Shown: positions 18,701-27,104 of the stretch, piece after piece
Position numbering within the stretch: the first letter of the stretch is position 1
How the letters are laid out: the number at the start of each line of letters is the position of its first letter
From: an uncultured Pseudomonadales bacterium
GTDB lineage: Bacteria; Pseudomonadota; Gammaproteobacteria; Pseudomonadales; Azotimanducaceae
Length of the DNA stretch: 61,738 bases
Reading direction: 5' to 3'
Assembly: GCA_938017975.1 (NCBI GenBank)
Contig: CALIKQ010000037.1
Coordinates: 1 to 61,738, forward strand
Made by a program: the position numbers and the translations under genes
The notes under the pieces: model-generated
Told to the model about the DNA's origin: nothing
What the model saw: only the letters and a program-made list of their open reading frames with translations
Databases searched by the model: none

Positions 18701-19181
18701 TTTTGATGGCGATGGTATTGGTGACAATGCCGACCTCGATGACGATGATGACGGCTACTCCGATGAGCAGGAAACATTGGACGGAACGAATCCATTCAAC
18801 CGGTTCTCGTGCAAATCCGGATGCTTTAGTTTTGATGTTGATCAGAGTCGAAAGGCAGCACCCCTTACCGACGGCCTTTTGGTGATCCGCTACTTGTTTG
18901 GCTTTGATGGTCAGTCCTTGATCGCAGGGGCATTGGACAATACTTCAGCTGAGAGAAATACCTCGTCGCTCATTTTAGATTTTCTAGATGAGGCCAATTC
19001 CGAACTCGATATTGACGGGGACGGCAAATCGATGCCGCTGACAGATGGGCTTTTGCTGATTCGGTATTTGTTTGGGTTTTCTGGATCCTCCTTAATCTCG
19101 GGTGCGATTGGCGAGAATGCTCAGCGCAATAATGCTGAGAAGGTTGAGGCCTATATCGGCGAACGAATTCCAAGCGAATAG
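15798..19181 (+). CDS. Large secreted M60-type metallopeptidase with calcium repeats and dockerin-like tail
   Basis: A 1127-residue secreted protein. AAAGGAG at 15785-15791 favours a GTG start at 15798; ATG at 15792 or GTG at 15768 are alternatives. Layout: signal peptide (1-23), a jelly-roll-like region (about 25-260), an M60-type accessory strand region with PTGLYVPPGE near 419 and NPFGGGLYIEVP near 485, and a zinc site H664-E-W-G-H668 followed by a downstream E...NVH segment, as in peptidase M60 (enhancin-like, mucin-degrading). Residues 905-1000 carry thrombospondin type 3-like DxDGDG repeats. From about 1012 to the end are two dockerin-like units each ending in LTDGLL-IRYLFGF. The same tail ends the protein at 38992. 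Likely role: cleavage of extracellular glycoproteins. Confidence 0.85.
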   Translation: MLRMFWIVFFVLVISTPSVAAKTYVFNFENDVDDLGGEVSLEAYMFDPNLDDFREKPTTVTLKDGSAALSNLQYLAVPTSVSTALDFSQPVQLDLRFRFEEFIEIDSTREFQRSLLTTTTTDQRDEGFTLFLDKSEDEFALYFQIGEGSELLPPFPSREGYVKRMSSLQPYDWHAVSMIFRLFDPLPRIDFIINGGTQSLILGEERRADIEKLIKLLSGGEYENQYAGLEVVQLFLGGFPVANIGCCDPRVHESTLLIDSLKIQTPKVADPNTDLNEILIAFSSHLSGEAELTMSVQQQYAQDFLSAFNYEWESISTDARAFLSIYFEQKGALFTGSQHRPSEFSPPATIAYFLKQWAFDNLTTAESFDQVEGWVFEESEYYPGSVADAAARIDADIEIDASYQTDPGFFLNGQEKVIRPTGLYVPPGEIVEVSTTSAVEGQGIKVIVGLQIADLESSWSSFARFPRISKTYELKQAKIEVLNPFGGGLYIEVPDGISLGTIAFSVKGAVKMPQYSTLTLKGHSDNVADFLSALQLAHVPWFEVVSDKFITTQPINARNLIDDPKALVDKFGAMFDAVNVMAGRPENRFRAEWLTIDAQVTVAGTAMAASYPTYGDRGLDPKEIAWESDHSWFAPYQYLLEDYFSEDVSDSRKYQRNSADTLWHEWGHLHNLPTLGCQEQESNVHLLAAVAYNRVLGATFDQALRFSGFQKYDRQDSALDTMLSPSWQRGRRLCLDQWDNEVRYQSRSWARIVEIGEMLGWEQVGAIHKAFYDRSVTLGEVVNYGIEDDDFVETASEAVQLNLTPVFEFWGVPVSEAVGQRLAALPAPTLFEARLQLYKSLIPQTKSAFLVVSDRLSATTGSIGRWDFLNENYSESMATKMAARVNDLLCRYYGHEALCLDEVGDADGDGIVNQSDSYPFDSFNESLEASQTRTTFDLSFPAIALDSDGDGTPDIEDAFLNDPTETSDFDGDGIGDNADLDDDDDGYSDEQETLDGTNPFNRFSCKSGCFSFDVDQSRKAAPLTDGLLVIRYLFGFDGQSLIAGALDNTSAERNTSSLILDFLDEANSELDIDGDGKSMPLTDGLLLIRYLFGFSGSSLISGAIGENAQRNNAEKVEAYIGERIPSE

Positions 19182-19448
19182 TTTTGCAGAGATGCTTTTG
19201 AGGGGCTTGCTGTTAAGACTCGCTGAGTTTTGAGAGGCATGAGACCAGGGCGTGGTCGGTTCAAATTTCGCTTCGTCGTCAACGTGTAAGCGGTTCAAAA
19301 TAGCATCAGCATCGCGTCGCAATTGTAATGACCAATAGCTGAAGGCCCTTAAAGACATGATTGATTGTGGCGGGCTGTCCGTTGCTCCTTGGGTTCGATA
19401 TAGTCTTGGATACAATACTTTCAGAACGTTTGAGACTAAGGATTGAAT

Positions 19449-20852
19449 ATGGCCACGCCCTTTCCAAATCACCCTCAACTCAGAGGCAATTATGCGCCGA
19501 TTAATTTTGAGGCTCAGATACAGGATTTGGTTGTTGAGGGCTCGATTCCTCAAGGGCTCTCTGGTTCCCTGTACCGAAATGGTCCAAACCCCAAATATGC
19601 CCCGACCGGACCTTATCATTGGTTTGCAGGGGACGGCATGGTGCATGCGTTTCACTTCAATAACGGCCGTGTCGATTACTTAAACCGTTGGATTAAAACG
19701 CCAAAACATCTCAGTGAGTTGGCTGAAGGACGAAGCCTCCCAAGGGTCAGAAGACCCGATCCGGACACCGGACGGGTGGCAGCCGATCATCAGAACGGAC
19801 TCGCCAATACACACATTATTTGGCACGGTGAGCAGCTATTGGCACTGGATGAAGGTAGCTACCCTTTTGAGCTGGATTCGGTGACGCTGGACTCAAAAGG
19901 ATATTCGGCACAGGGGGGAGCGCTCTCAGGTGCGATGACAGCGCATCCAAAAATTGACCCGATGACTGGAGAACTGCACGGATTCGGTTATATGACGGGG
20001 TATGCGGGTAGTTCCATGATCTCTTATCACGTGGTTAATAAAGCCGGAACGGTCATCCGCTCTGATGTGTTTGAAGCGCCTTATCCCGCGATGGTCCATG
20101 ATTTCGTGATGACGGCGGATTACGTGTTGTTTCCAATCTTTCCACTGACCTTTGATGCGGCTAGAGCCACTAAAATTGGTTCGCCTTTCGCGTTTGATGC
20201 GGCGCAAGGCACGCACATCGGCGTGCTCAAACGGGGTGCCCCAGTTTCAGAGATGCGCTGGATCGAGGGTCCATTGTGTTTTGTCTTCCATTATCAAAAC
20301 GCTTGGAATGAAGGCGATCAGATCACTGTGGATACTGTTGAGTTTGCTGTCGCACCGAATTTTCCTCTGGTGGATGGCTCCTTGCCGTCCTATGAGGATG
20401 CCCAGGGCAAAGTGGTCCGGTGGCACATAAATATGAAAAATGGAGAGGTCAGGCAGGAATCTATACTCGATGTTGCCTCGGAGTTTCCGCGTATGGATGA
20501 ACGCTATACAGCTGCTCGATATCGTCATGGCTATATTGCAGCAGCCTCGCAGAGGCAAAAGGGTGATGGTGGACTTTTTCATGAAATTACCCACATCGAT
20601 ATGGATTCAGGAACGATCAGAACCTGGGATGCGGGGTTGGGTAATGGCGTTTCAGAGCCGGTTTTTGTGCCTGAGGACGAGGTTTCTGGTGAGGGCGAGG
20701 GATGGCTATTGGCGACGGTTTATCGGGAGGAGACCCGGAGCTCTGAATTGGTTGTTTTAAATGCAGCGGCCGTTGACGATGGGCCTGTTGCCTCGATTCG
20801 GCTTGATCACCGCATTCCTTTTGGCTTTCATGGCAGCTGGCGAAGTGCTTAA
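19449..20852 (+). CDS. Carotenoid oxygenase (RPE65/CCD family)
   Basis: A 467-residue beta-propeller iron oxygenase. The four Fe(II) histidines are H166 (AHPKID), H217 (MVHDF), H281 (FHYQNAW) and H461 (GFHGSW). N-terminal GSLYRNGPNP and WFAGDGMVHAF are family signatures. The ATG at 19449 has AAGGA six bases upstream. The enzyme should cleave a conjugated double bond in a carotenoid, apocarotenoid or stilbene. Retinal formation for a rhodopsin or lignostilbene cleavage are the usual bacterial roles; neither a rhodopsin nor carotenoid genes lie in this window, so the role is open. It is followed by an amidohydrolase 303 bases downstream. Confidence 0.93.
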   Translation: MATPFPNHPQLRGNYAPINFEAQIQDLVVEGSIPQGLSGSLYRNGPNPKYAPTGPYHWFAGDGMVHAFHFNNGRVDYLNRWIKTPKHLSELAEGRSLPRVRRPDPDTGRVAADHQNGLANTHIIWHGEQLLALDEGSYPFELDSVTLDSKGYSAQGGALSGAMTAHPKIDPMTGELHGFGYMTGYAGSSMISYHVVNKAGTVIRSDVFEAPYPAMVHDFVMTADYVLFPIFPLTFDAARATKIGSPFAFDAAQGTHIGVLKRGAPVSEMRWIEGPLCFVFHYQNAWNEGDQITVDTVEFAVAPNFPLVDGSLPSYEDAQGKVVRWHINMKNGEVRQESILDVASEFPRMDERYTAARYRHGYIAAASQRQKGDGGLFHEITHIDMDSGTIRTWDAGLGNGVSEPVFVPEDEVSGEGEGWLLATVYREETRSSELVVLNAAAVDDGPVASIRLDHRIPFGFHGSWRSA

Positions 20853-21155
20853 AAGGGGTTGTTCGCCGCGGCACTCATCGGCTCGGGAGGTTAGCGGTGA
20901 GAGAAAGGGCGTGATATCGATACCTGCTTACGGCCTGTTGTTCGATGGGTGAAACCCAACCTCGACATGGGCGCAACGGTCTAGCTTCGGGGCTGCAGAT
21001 CGGAGCGAGGGACTGAACGGGCACAGATTTTAGTGCGGCTTCATATGGGCCTGCACGAGCAATGTTCGGTGCGCCAACCTGCTTTGTCTTAGTTTTGCCA
21101 TGGAGCCTCTGTAGCCTCCGTTCTCGGATGAAGGAGCACCATAAAGGAGAGGAAC
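20853..21155. other. Intergenic region without a gene
   Basis: About 300 bases between the carotenoid oxygenase and the next amidohydrolase. I see no gene, operator or clear terminator. The last 20 bases carry the AGGAG of the downstream gene. Confidence 0.4.
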
Positions 21156-22181
21156 ATGGCGGCAAATACAGGTCAGAAAGGACCGGACGATCACTGGCTC
21201 TCAATGCGACAAGAGGATGTGCTCGAACCCGAACTGCCTATCATCGATGCGCATCATCATTTGTGGGTACGTGGTGGCTACACCTATTTGATGCCGGAGT
21301 TTGCCGATGACCTAGCCAGTGGTCACAACATTCTGGCGACGGTGTATGCAGAGTGTCACTCAATGTACCGCAAAGATGGCCCGGCGGAGCAGCGCTCAAT
21401 TGGTGAGACCGAGTTTGTTCGAGGGCAGGCGGCGATGAGTGCCAGTGGTGGATTTGGTCCCGCTCGAGCCTGCGATGTAATGTTCGGCAATGTTGACTTG
21501 ACGTTGGGTCAGGCAGTGGGCCCAATCCTCGCGGATCACGTGGAAGCGTCGGGGGGGCGTTTTCGGGGAGTGAGAATTTCAACGGGTTGGCACGAGGATA
21601 GCAGGGTCGGCAATGTGGCTCAGGAACCTCGGTCATTGCTTGATCCACGGGTCAACGACGCCGTGAGCGTTCTCAAGAATTTGGGAATATCGCTCGACTG
21701 TTGGTTATATCACACACAACTCGATGAAGTCGCTCAGCTCGCAGACAGGCACCCCGAGCTTACAATCATCCTTAATCACGTTGGGTCACCAATCCTTGGT
21801 GGACCTTACCGAGGCAAATCCGATCAGGTCTTTAGAGCCTGGAAGGCCGCGGTTCAAAGCGTTAGTGAACGGCAAAACGTTTTTGTAAAGCTCGGTGCAA
21901 TGCCGATCAGATTGTCAGACTATCAGGGCGACAGGACACTGCCACCGTGCTCGGAGGAAGTCGCGGCAGCATGGAGACCTTGGATGGACACCTGCATCGA
22001 GGCCTTCGGTCCTTCGCGAGCAATGTATGAATCAAATTTTCCGGTTCAGAAACGTTGGTGTAGCTATCAGGTGTGCTGGAACGCATTCAAGCGGATTTCT
22101 GCGGGCGCTTCGCCCTCTGAAAAGACAGACTTATTTTCGGGCGCAGCGGCGCGCGCATATCGTATGACAATTGATCAGTAA
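21156..22181 (+). CDS. Amidohydrolase 2 family protein
   Basis: A 341-residue TIM-barrel hydrolase. The metal motif is at residues 30-36 (IDAHHHLW), followed by a mid-barrel ILNHVGSP histidine and a C-terminal YESNFP segment, the pattern of the amidohydrolase 2 branch that includes lactonases such as fuconolactonase and pyrone-dicarboxylate lactonase. It likely hydrolyses a lactone or decarboxylates a small acid in the cytoplasm. AGGAG precedes the start. Related by fold, but not closely, to the amidohydrolase at 34546. Confidence 0.85.
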   Translation: MAANTGQKGPDDHWLSMRQEDVLEPELPIIDAHHHLWVRGGYTYLMPEFADDLASGHNILATVYAECHSMYRKDGPAEQRSIGETEFVRGQAAMSASGGFGPARACDVMFGNVDLTLGQAVGPILADHVEASGGRFRGVRISTGWHEDSRVGNVAQEPRSLLDPRVNDAVSVLKNLGISLDCWLYHTQLDEVAQLADRHPELTIILNHVGSPILGGPYRGKSDQVFRAWKAAVQSVSERQNVFVKLGAMPIRLSDYQGDRTLPPCSEEVAAAWRPWMDTCIEAFGPSRAMYESNFPVQKRWCSYQVCWNAFKRISAGASPSEKTDLFSGAAARAYRMTIDQ

Positions 22182-22420
22182 ACACCTTTGGAAAGGTCTG
22201 TTCTGCAACCGCTTTGGCGACTCTTTCGACGAACAATATTTTAACAACTGTCCGCGGTTTGCTAAGTACTCGTTGATCACTTGGATCACTTTTTTCTCGA
22301 GATTTACATTGGTTTAGAATGCTCCAGAGAGGGCAGCGCAACAGTCGGGATCACCTTTACACAAGCGGATAGAGCCGTGCATGCATTGGGGCCCTCAATG
22401 GGTTGCGCCGCATGAAGGGC

Positions 22421-22924
22421 TTAGTCCGCAGGCAATGCCTGGACTGTTGCTTTTGCAAGGTAATCAACTTCCGTCTCCAATTGCGATGACTGATCAACGT
22501 AGCGCACGTAGGTTGGTGGAAAACCAGGTTTAATGAGCTGCCAGGCATCTACGATGCCGGGATGTTGAAAATAGGAGGCGATATCACCTTCAAAAGTGTT
22601 GAAGAATTCATCGGGAATGAGTTTCCGCTGATGCTGAAGGTGGGCATTGAACCAGACCAAAAAAATGGCTGTGACTCTTTGAACGAAGATCAATCTCTCC
22701 TCATTCTTTAACGTCTCCATGCTTTGAAGGCCATTGTGGAAAAGACGGCCAGACTCTTTATCAACAATGGTCACTGACATGATTTGTTCGGTAAGCGAGT
22801 TGATGGCGGCACTTTGATTCGAGAGTGTGTTGTCGCTGATCTGTCGGGCTAAGTAAAGCAATGACAAGACAACACCCAGACCGCCAATGATCTCTCCCAG
22901 CGCGCCCATTATTTCCCAGTTCAT
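22421..22924 (-). CDS. Membrane-anchored protein of unknown function
   Basis: A 167-residue protein with one N-terminal transmembrane helix (about residues 8-26, GALGEIIGGLGVVLSLLYLA) followed by a helical cytoplasmic or periplasmic part containing ARQISDNTLSNQSAAINSL and RYVDQSSQLE. GGGG lies seven bases before the ATG. I recognise the layout as common among uncharacterised proteobacterial proteins but cannot name a function. It is flanked by an amidohydrolase that converges on it and by an AT-rich upstream stretch. Confidence 0.7.
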   Translation of the reverse strand: MNWEIMGALGEIIGGLGVVLSLLYLARQISDNTLSNQSAAINSLTEQIMSVTIVDKESGRLFHNGLQSMETLKNEERLIFVQRVTAIFLVWFNAHLQHQRKLIPDEFFNTFEGDIASYFQHPGIVDAWQLIKPGFPPTYVRYVDQSSQLETEVDYLAKATVQALPAD

Positions 22925-23146
22925 AGTATCCCCTTACGTTCTATTGAATCGATGTCCCTGTGACTAGCACAGTCTGTTAAAAGCTTACAAATAATATCGC
23001 TTATACTATGTAAATTATTGTTTTAATTGATTTTAAAAAAAATACCAATGTGCTGCTGCGATTGGGCATTTGGCTTAAAGGGCCGGATTGAGTCTGCACA
23101 TTTTTGACGGATGATACCCAATTGGATCAGCATTTTGAGGGTCGGC

Positions 23147-23932
23147 TCAGTCCCGGTTAAAAATGGGCTCACGCTTTTCGAGGAAGGCCATCATGCCCTC
23201 CTGAGAATCTGGCGTACCGCGGTTTGCGTTTACAGCGGAGCGTTCAGCAGCCAATAATTCGTCCAAGGATCGATTTTCTGATCCCACAATGACGCTCATC
23301 ATGCTGCGAACAGCGCCAGCAGGCTGTTTTGCTAATTCGTGAGCGAGCGAGATCGCCCGATCTTTCAGTTGGTTCAATGGCCATGTCTCATGGACCAAAC
23401 CAATTCGGTATGCCTCTGGACCCGATATCTTTTTAGCACGCAGAATCAGATCGAGAGCATGATGGCTTCCAACACATTTGGATAGACGGGCACTGCCACC
23501 CCAGGCAGGGACCGCTCCCAAGTCCATTTCAGGGAGCCCAATCTGGGCGCCTTCCTCGGCTGCCAATCTGAAGTGGCATCCTAAAGGCAATTCGAGGCCG
23601 CCGCCCAGACAGTAACCAAATAAGGTGGCGATCCATGGTTTATTCATGTTTTCGATTTTGGAGATCACTGCAAGTCGTTGATCGAATACGGCTTCTGCAC
23701 TGCCTTTAACTTTGATGCCTTCAGGCAGCTGTTTTAAGTTCATCCCGACAGAAAAATTGTCAATGCCCTCACCGGTTACCACGACCGCTCGAATGGTCTT
23801 GTCCATTGCGATCGTGTCGACTAAAACTTCTAACGCGTCCATGAATTCAAGGGTCATGCGGTTGTAAGGTGCATCGTTGATCGAAATGATGGCGATGGCA
23901 TCTTCACGGGTAAATATTAAGGGTCCTGTCAT
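23147..23932 (-). CDS. Enoyl-CoA hydratase/isomerase (crotonase) family
   Basis: A 261-residue crotonase-fold enzyme. The CoA/oxyanion segment is NFSVGMNLKQL, and the second oxyanion loop is FGYCLGGGLELPLGC. Two catalytic-position glutamates are present: E114 (in GGGLEL) and E135 (in GLPEMDLG), matching the pair used by true hydratases. The ATG at 23932 gives the usual family length; an ATG at 23983 would add an unlikely N-terminus. It probably acts in beta-oxidation of fatty, sterol side-chain or aromatic acyl-CoAs. A heptanucleotide repeat lies 260 bases upstream. Confidence 0.9.
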   Translation of the reverse strand: MTGPLIFTREDAIAIISINDAPYNRMTLEFMDALEVLVDTIAMDKTIRAVVVTGEGIDNFSVGMNLKQLPEGIKVKGSAEAVFDQRLAVISKIENMNKPWIATLFGYCLGGGLELPLGCHFRLAAEEGAQIGLPEMDLGAVPAWGGSARLSKCVGSHHALDLILRAKKISGPEAYRIGLVHETWPLNQLKDRAISLAHELAKQPAGAVRSMMSVIVGSENRSLDELLAAERSAVNANRGTPDSQEGMMAFLEKREPIFNRD

Positions 23933-24354
23933 AGGGCGCGCTCGTTTGGGTTTAGATGGTGTCGAGTTACAGATTATCACCATAATCCGTTAAAGGCTGG
24001 AAAGGGAAATCTTTGATAGTGCGGGTTAATTTGCGATAAAGGTGCTCAAATTTTTGGTGAGATAATGCTTCAGGTCAGTCATAAAAGGTCGAAGTGTCAT
24101 CCTGGCTTTAAAAATTAAAGCCTTTTAGGGATTTCCAACTTTAAAACCCAAGTAGCGTTGACGTGTGCTTTGAGCCGCCGACAGAAAAATAAGAGAAGAG
24201 AGAAGAGAGAAGAGAGAAGAGAGAAGAGAGAACAGGGGCACTCTCGCGCGTACCGTTCATGCTCCAGGATCAAACCTCATTGATCACTGAAACCCCAGTC
24301 AATGGATACTGTTTACCCCAGATGGTCTCGTTGCTCGCGCGCCAGCCACTTCGT
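23933..24354. other. Intergenic region containing a simple repeat
   Basis: About 420 bases upstream of the crotonase gene and downstream of the exonuclease gene. It holds an AT-rich stretch and the AGAGAAG heptamer array; no gene is visible. Confidence 0.5.
24192..24233. repeat. Heptanucleotide tandem repeat (AGAGAAG) x6
   Basis: Five exact copies of AGAGAAG and a sixth with one mismatch (AGAGAAC), 42 bases. The unit is seven bases, so length changes would alter spacing or purine-strand structure. It is about 260 bases upstream of the crotonase start and 120 bases past the end of the exonuclease gene. Copy number may vary by slippage. Confidence 0.9.
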
Positions 24355-25029
24355 TTAGCGTGGCATCAGCGGTAATTCAGGAAATTCTGAAAGCAAGGCT
24401 TGGTAGACCCTAAGGTTGTACTGTGCCCCTGAGAGGCCGGTGTGCTGCAACGGGTCATTCGTTTCTGCAGCGATACCAAGGCTGTCGGAAAGTGCGGAAC
24501 CCGTTAAAGTTCGATGCTTCTGACCCCAGGCCATTGAGGGTAGGTCTAAAACGAAGTAATGGAATAGCTTTCGCCATGTCTCGTTTTGAGATCGGAACAG
24601 GTGATCGATAAAGGATATATCAAACCAGGCGTTATAACCGACCATCAATAATCTTTTCTCTCCAGATACTGCTTTTGTGAAGGCCAGTAGCTCACGCACT
24701 GCAGCCGCCTCACTTACGAAGCCGCGTTCTTGCCATAGGGCGACAGAAAAGCCGTTGACAGCTCGAGCACCTGGTTCAGTGCGTTCCGGGTGCGCGGGCA
24801 TAATGCGCAAAAATAGCTGGTCGATCGGTAGCCCGTTGAGGTCGGTTACAATCATGCCAATATCAATCATTTCATGATATCCAGGTTGCAATCCCGTGGT
24901 CTCTACATCTACGAAAGCGAGCAACCAGTCTTCAGTCGTGATTTCCGATGGTAACCGAATTTCCGACGCGCCTTCGTTTGGCAAGATGAGGATGAGTGTT
25001 GAAATGAGGAGAAGCATCTTTTTGGTCAT
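24355..25029 (-). CDS. Exported DnaQ/RNase T-type 3'-5' exonuclease, Exo III Asp missing
   Basis: A 224-residue protein of the DEDDh exonuclease fold. ExoI is FVDVETTGL (D41, E43), ExoII is GYNAWFDISF (D137). The expected ExoIII motif HxxxxD aligns as H196-T-G-L-S-G201, so the last metal-binding Asp is replaced by Gly while the rest of the helix (AQYNLRVYQAL) matches DnaQ. Residues 1-21 (MTKKMLLLISTLILILPNEG) form a signal sequence, unusual for this fold. It may be a periplasmic binding or regulatory protein, or an exonuclease with altered metal use. The DEDDh assignment is firm; activity is uncertain. Confidence 0.75.
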   Translation of the reverse strand: MTKKMLLLISTLILILPNEGASEIRLPSEITTEDWLLAFVDVETTGLQPGYHEMIDIGMIVTDLNGLPIDQLFLRIMPAHPERTEPGARAVNGFSVALWQERGFVSEAAAVRELLAFTKAVSGEKRLLMVGYNAWFDISFIDHLFRSQNETWRKLFHYFVLDLPSMAWGQKHRTLTGSALSDSLGIAAETNDPLQHTGLSGAQYNLRVYQALLSEFPELPLMPR

Positions 25030-25271
25030 AAAGGCTTTGCCTGCAGGTATACAAAGATGAGGTTATGACGGCATTTAGCCGTGAGTATTCTCTAGAACTT
25101 TGGGTCTCGGGTATTGATTTTGTTCGGGCCTTTCAGAGATACCCCCTTAGGCCTAATATTTTAAAAGAGAGGCCCATGCGCAATCCCTTTCTTTTAATTG
25201 ACCATCCTTTCCGCTTGATCTCTCAGTGCGCATTTATCAAGCATGATCTCATTTTTGGGCTAAATTACCGG

Positions 25272-27104
25272 CTAATCGAGTTCGCCCACCGCCCGGTGAC
25301 CCATCATCATAGCCTCTAGGGCATCGGCGGCTGGTGCAGAATCAGCATTCGCAATCACAACGCGGCCAAAGGGTTGTCGACCGATTTCGGCGGTGCCCGC
25401 CGGCCCAGCAACCGTGTACCCGTGAGCCCAGCGATTTACAGTAATGCCGGCAACGTCTCGATCAAATTGAAAGTGCCTAGAAGGTAGCATGCCGCTTAAA
25501 TGGGTTCGAATGTCGCTTTCGTAATCAGAAAATTGACGGGCCAACATTTGGTACCGTGCCTCGCGATATTGCTCCTCTCTCGGTTTACCGGGTACTTCGC
25601 TATATGGACAGCTGATCATCTGCAAAATACACGGGGAATCAGCTGACTGGGTATGACGATAGTCTCCCAGACTGACTGGAAAATCCATAAAGACCGCCTG
25701 ATGAGTGTTTCCGGGGCACATTGCAAAGCCAATCTCTTCGGCTTCTAATGCGCGCCAATGACGCAGCCCAACCGTGGTGTAGATCAGCGGGCTTTTCTGT
25801 TGCTGGCGCAGGGCATCGACTTGTTGTTCAGGCAATCCCTGAACAATGTGCGGAATCATCATATTGTAGCAGGCCATAATCACATGTCGTGCGGCGATGG
25901 TATGTGCGTTTTGGCCGTGGACGTAATGAACATTGACCTGTTCTGAGCGACCTGGGTCGCCTTCATGCTCCACTTTGACAACGGTGCTATTTAAACGAAT
26001 CCGGACATTTGAGCCTGGTCTGTCGAGTTGCTGATAATCGAACCTTGATGCTACCAGCGCTTCCGCGTCCGCGCCTCGTGCAACGCCAGGAATCAAACGC
26101 TTAACCAGTGCTCGCGCAACGCCGGCATTTCCATCTGGGAAATGGTGGATGTAGGGATTCTCGGGGTCATAGACCGAAACAGGAGCAAAACCAAGCGCAC
26201 CACATTCCTTCGCTTCAGCAATGGTTAAAATTTCGGTGCTGGCATTGGACCAATCTAGACCAGAGTGCCTGGCCATGCGTAGTACACCTTCATCATCGAC
26301 CCCCAAGGTCTTCGTGAGGTAACCAAAGTATGAGTTTTTCTCCATATAATCTGCGCGCTGATCTGGCGAGACGGGGAGACTATGCAATCCGCTTTTGAGC
26401 ACTTTTAAAAGTTGCGCTCTGCCTTTAGGGCTGAGCGGGGCTGCTGCGGCAGCGGCTTCATCCGAGAGTTTCGCGCCCTGAAGGCCCTCGATATAGTTGT
26501 AATAGTTGCAAAATGGATGTTTAACCACCCGATCTTGACCAAAGTGTTCGGCATTAAAATAAGTCACGGCGCCGAGATTGTGGCGTTTAAAAAAACCGCG
26601 GTCGAAAGCAGTGTTAAAACGATTAAGGTTGATTCCAATGTCCTCGAACAAATCGAGAAGAATAGCGTTGGCATTGAGAGGCTCTACCAAAGTTTGTGAG
26701 CCGCCGTAGCTGATCAATCGTTGACCGTCGATGATATGCTCGTTGCGTTTAGCATGGCCTCCAAAATCATCGTGGTTGTCAATGATCAGTATCTTTTTGT
26801 TTGCTCCGTGTTGCTGTTGATAGAACCGAGCCGCAGCAAGGCCGCTCAGTCCTGCGCCAACAATCACAAGATCATAGGGTTCATCCGTAAAAGTGGGCTT
26901 GCCCCAATTCGGGGGTTGCCCAAAGGCGAGACGATGCGCTGCGGCATTCGAGCCTGGGTGACTGCCGCGAAGACCGGACAAGCCCGGGGGATAGTAAGGC
27001 TGATCTAAGGCGGCCATCGCTTGCTGGTTGAACCGGGGTAGCAGAGTGCTCCCGAGGGCCATTAGCGATCCATTGACAAAGTCACGGCGGGTTATTTTAG
27101 GCAT
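25272..27104 (-). CDS. Tat-exported FAD-dependent oxidoreductase, spermidine dehydrogenase-like
   Basis: A 610-residue flavoprotein. The N-terminus has a twin-arginine signal (TRRDFVNGSLMALG) followed by the FAD/NAD(P) dinucleotide fold VIVGAGLSGLAAARF (about 80-94) and an FGGHAKRNEH motif typical of the amine-oxidase-like branch. The YYPPGLSGLRGSHPGS segment before the dinucleotide fold resembles the periplasmic SpdH group, which dehydrogenates polyamines. It therefore probably oxidises an amine in the periplasm, but the substrate is inferred. It is not in an operon: the upstream gap is 434 bases and the downstream gene faces the same way 242 bases away. Confidence 0.8.
   Translation of the reverse strand: MPKITRRDFVNGSLMALGSTLLPRFNQQAMAALDQPYYPPGLSGLRGSHPGSNAAAHRLAFGQPPNWGKPTFTDEPYDLVIVGAGLSGLAAARFYQQQHGANKKILIIDNHDDFGGHAKRNEHIIDGQRLISYGGSQTLVEPLNANAILLDLFEDIGINLNRFNTAFDRGFFKRHNLGAVTYFNAEHFGQDRVVKHPFCNYYNYIEGLQGAKLSDEAAAAAAPLSPKGRAQLLKVLKSGLHSLPVSPDQRADYMEKNSYFGYLTKTLGVDDEGVLRMARHSGLDWSNASTEILTIAEAKECGALGFAPVSVYDPENPYIHHFPDGNAGVARALVKRLIPGVARGADAEALVASRFDYQQLDRPGSNVRIRLNSTVVKVEHEGDPGRSEQVNVHYVHGQNAHTIAARHVIMACYNMMIPHIVQGLPEQQVDALRQQQKSPLIYTTVGLRHWRALEAEEIGFAMCPGNTHQAVFMDFPVSLGDYRHTQSADSPCILQMISCPYSEVPGKPREEQYREARYQMLARQFSDYESDIRTHLSGMLPSRHFQFDRDVAGITVNRWAHGYTVAGPAGTAEIGRQPFGRVVIANADSAPAADALEAMMMGHRAVGELD

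Noticed and set aside
19092-19655. A 187-codon open frame on the minus strand
   Set aside because: It spans the 3' end of the metallopeptidase gene, the gap and the start of the carotenoid oxygenase gene, on the opposite strand. The plus-strand genes have clear motifs; this frame has none.
24192-24233. Tandem repeats considered as a CRISPR array
   Set aside because: The unit is seven bases with no spacers and no cas genes nearby; it is a simple-sequence repeat.
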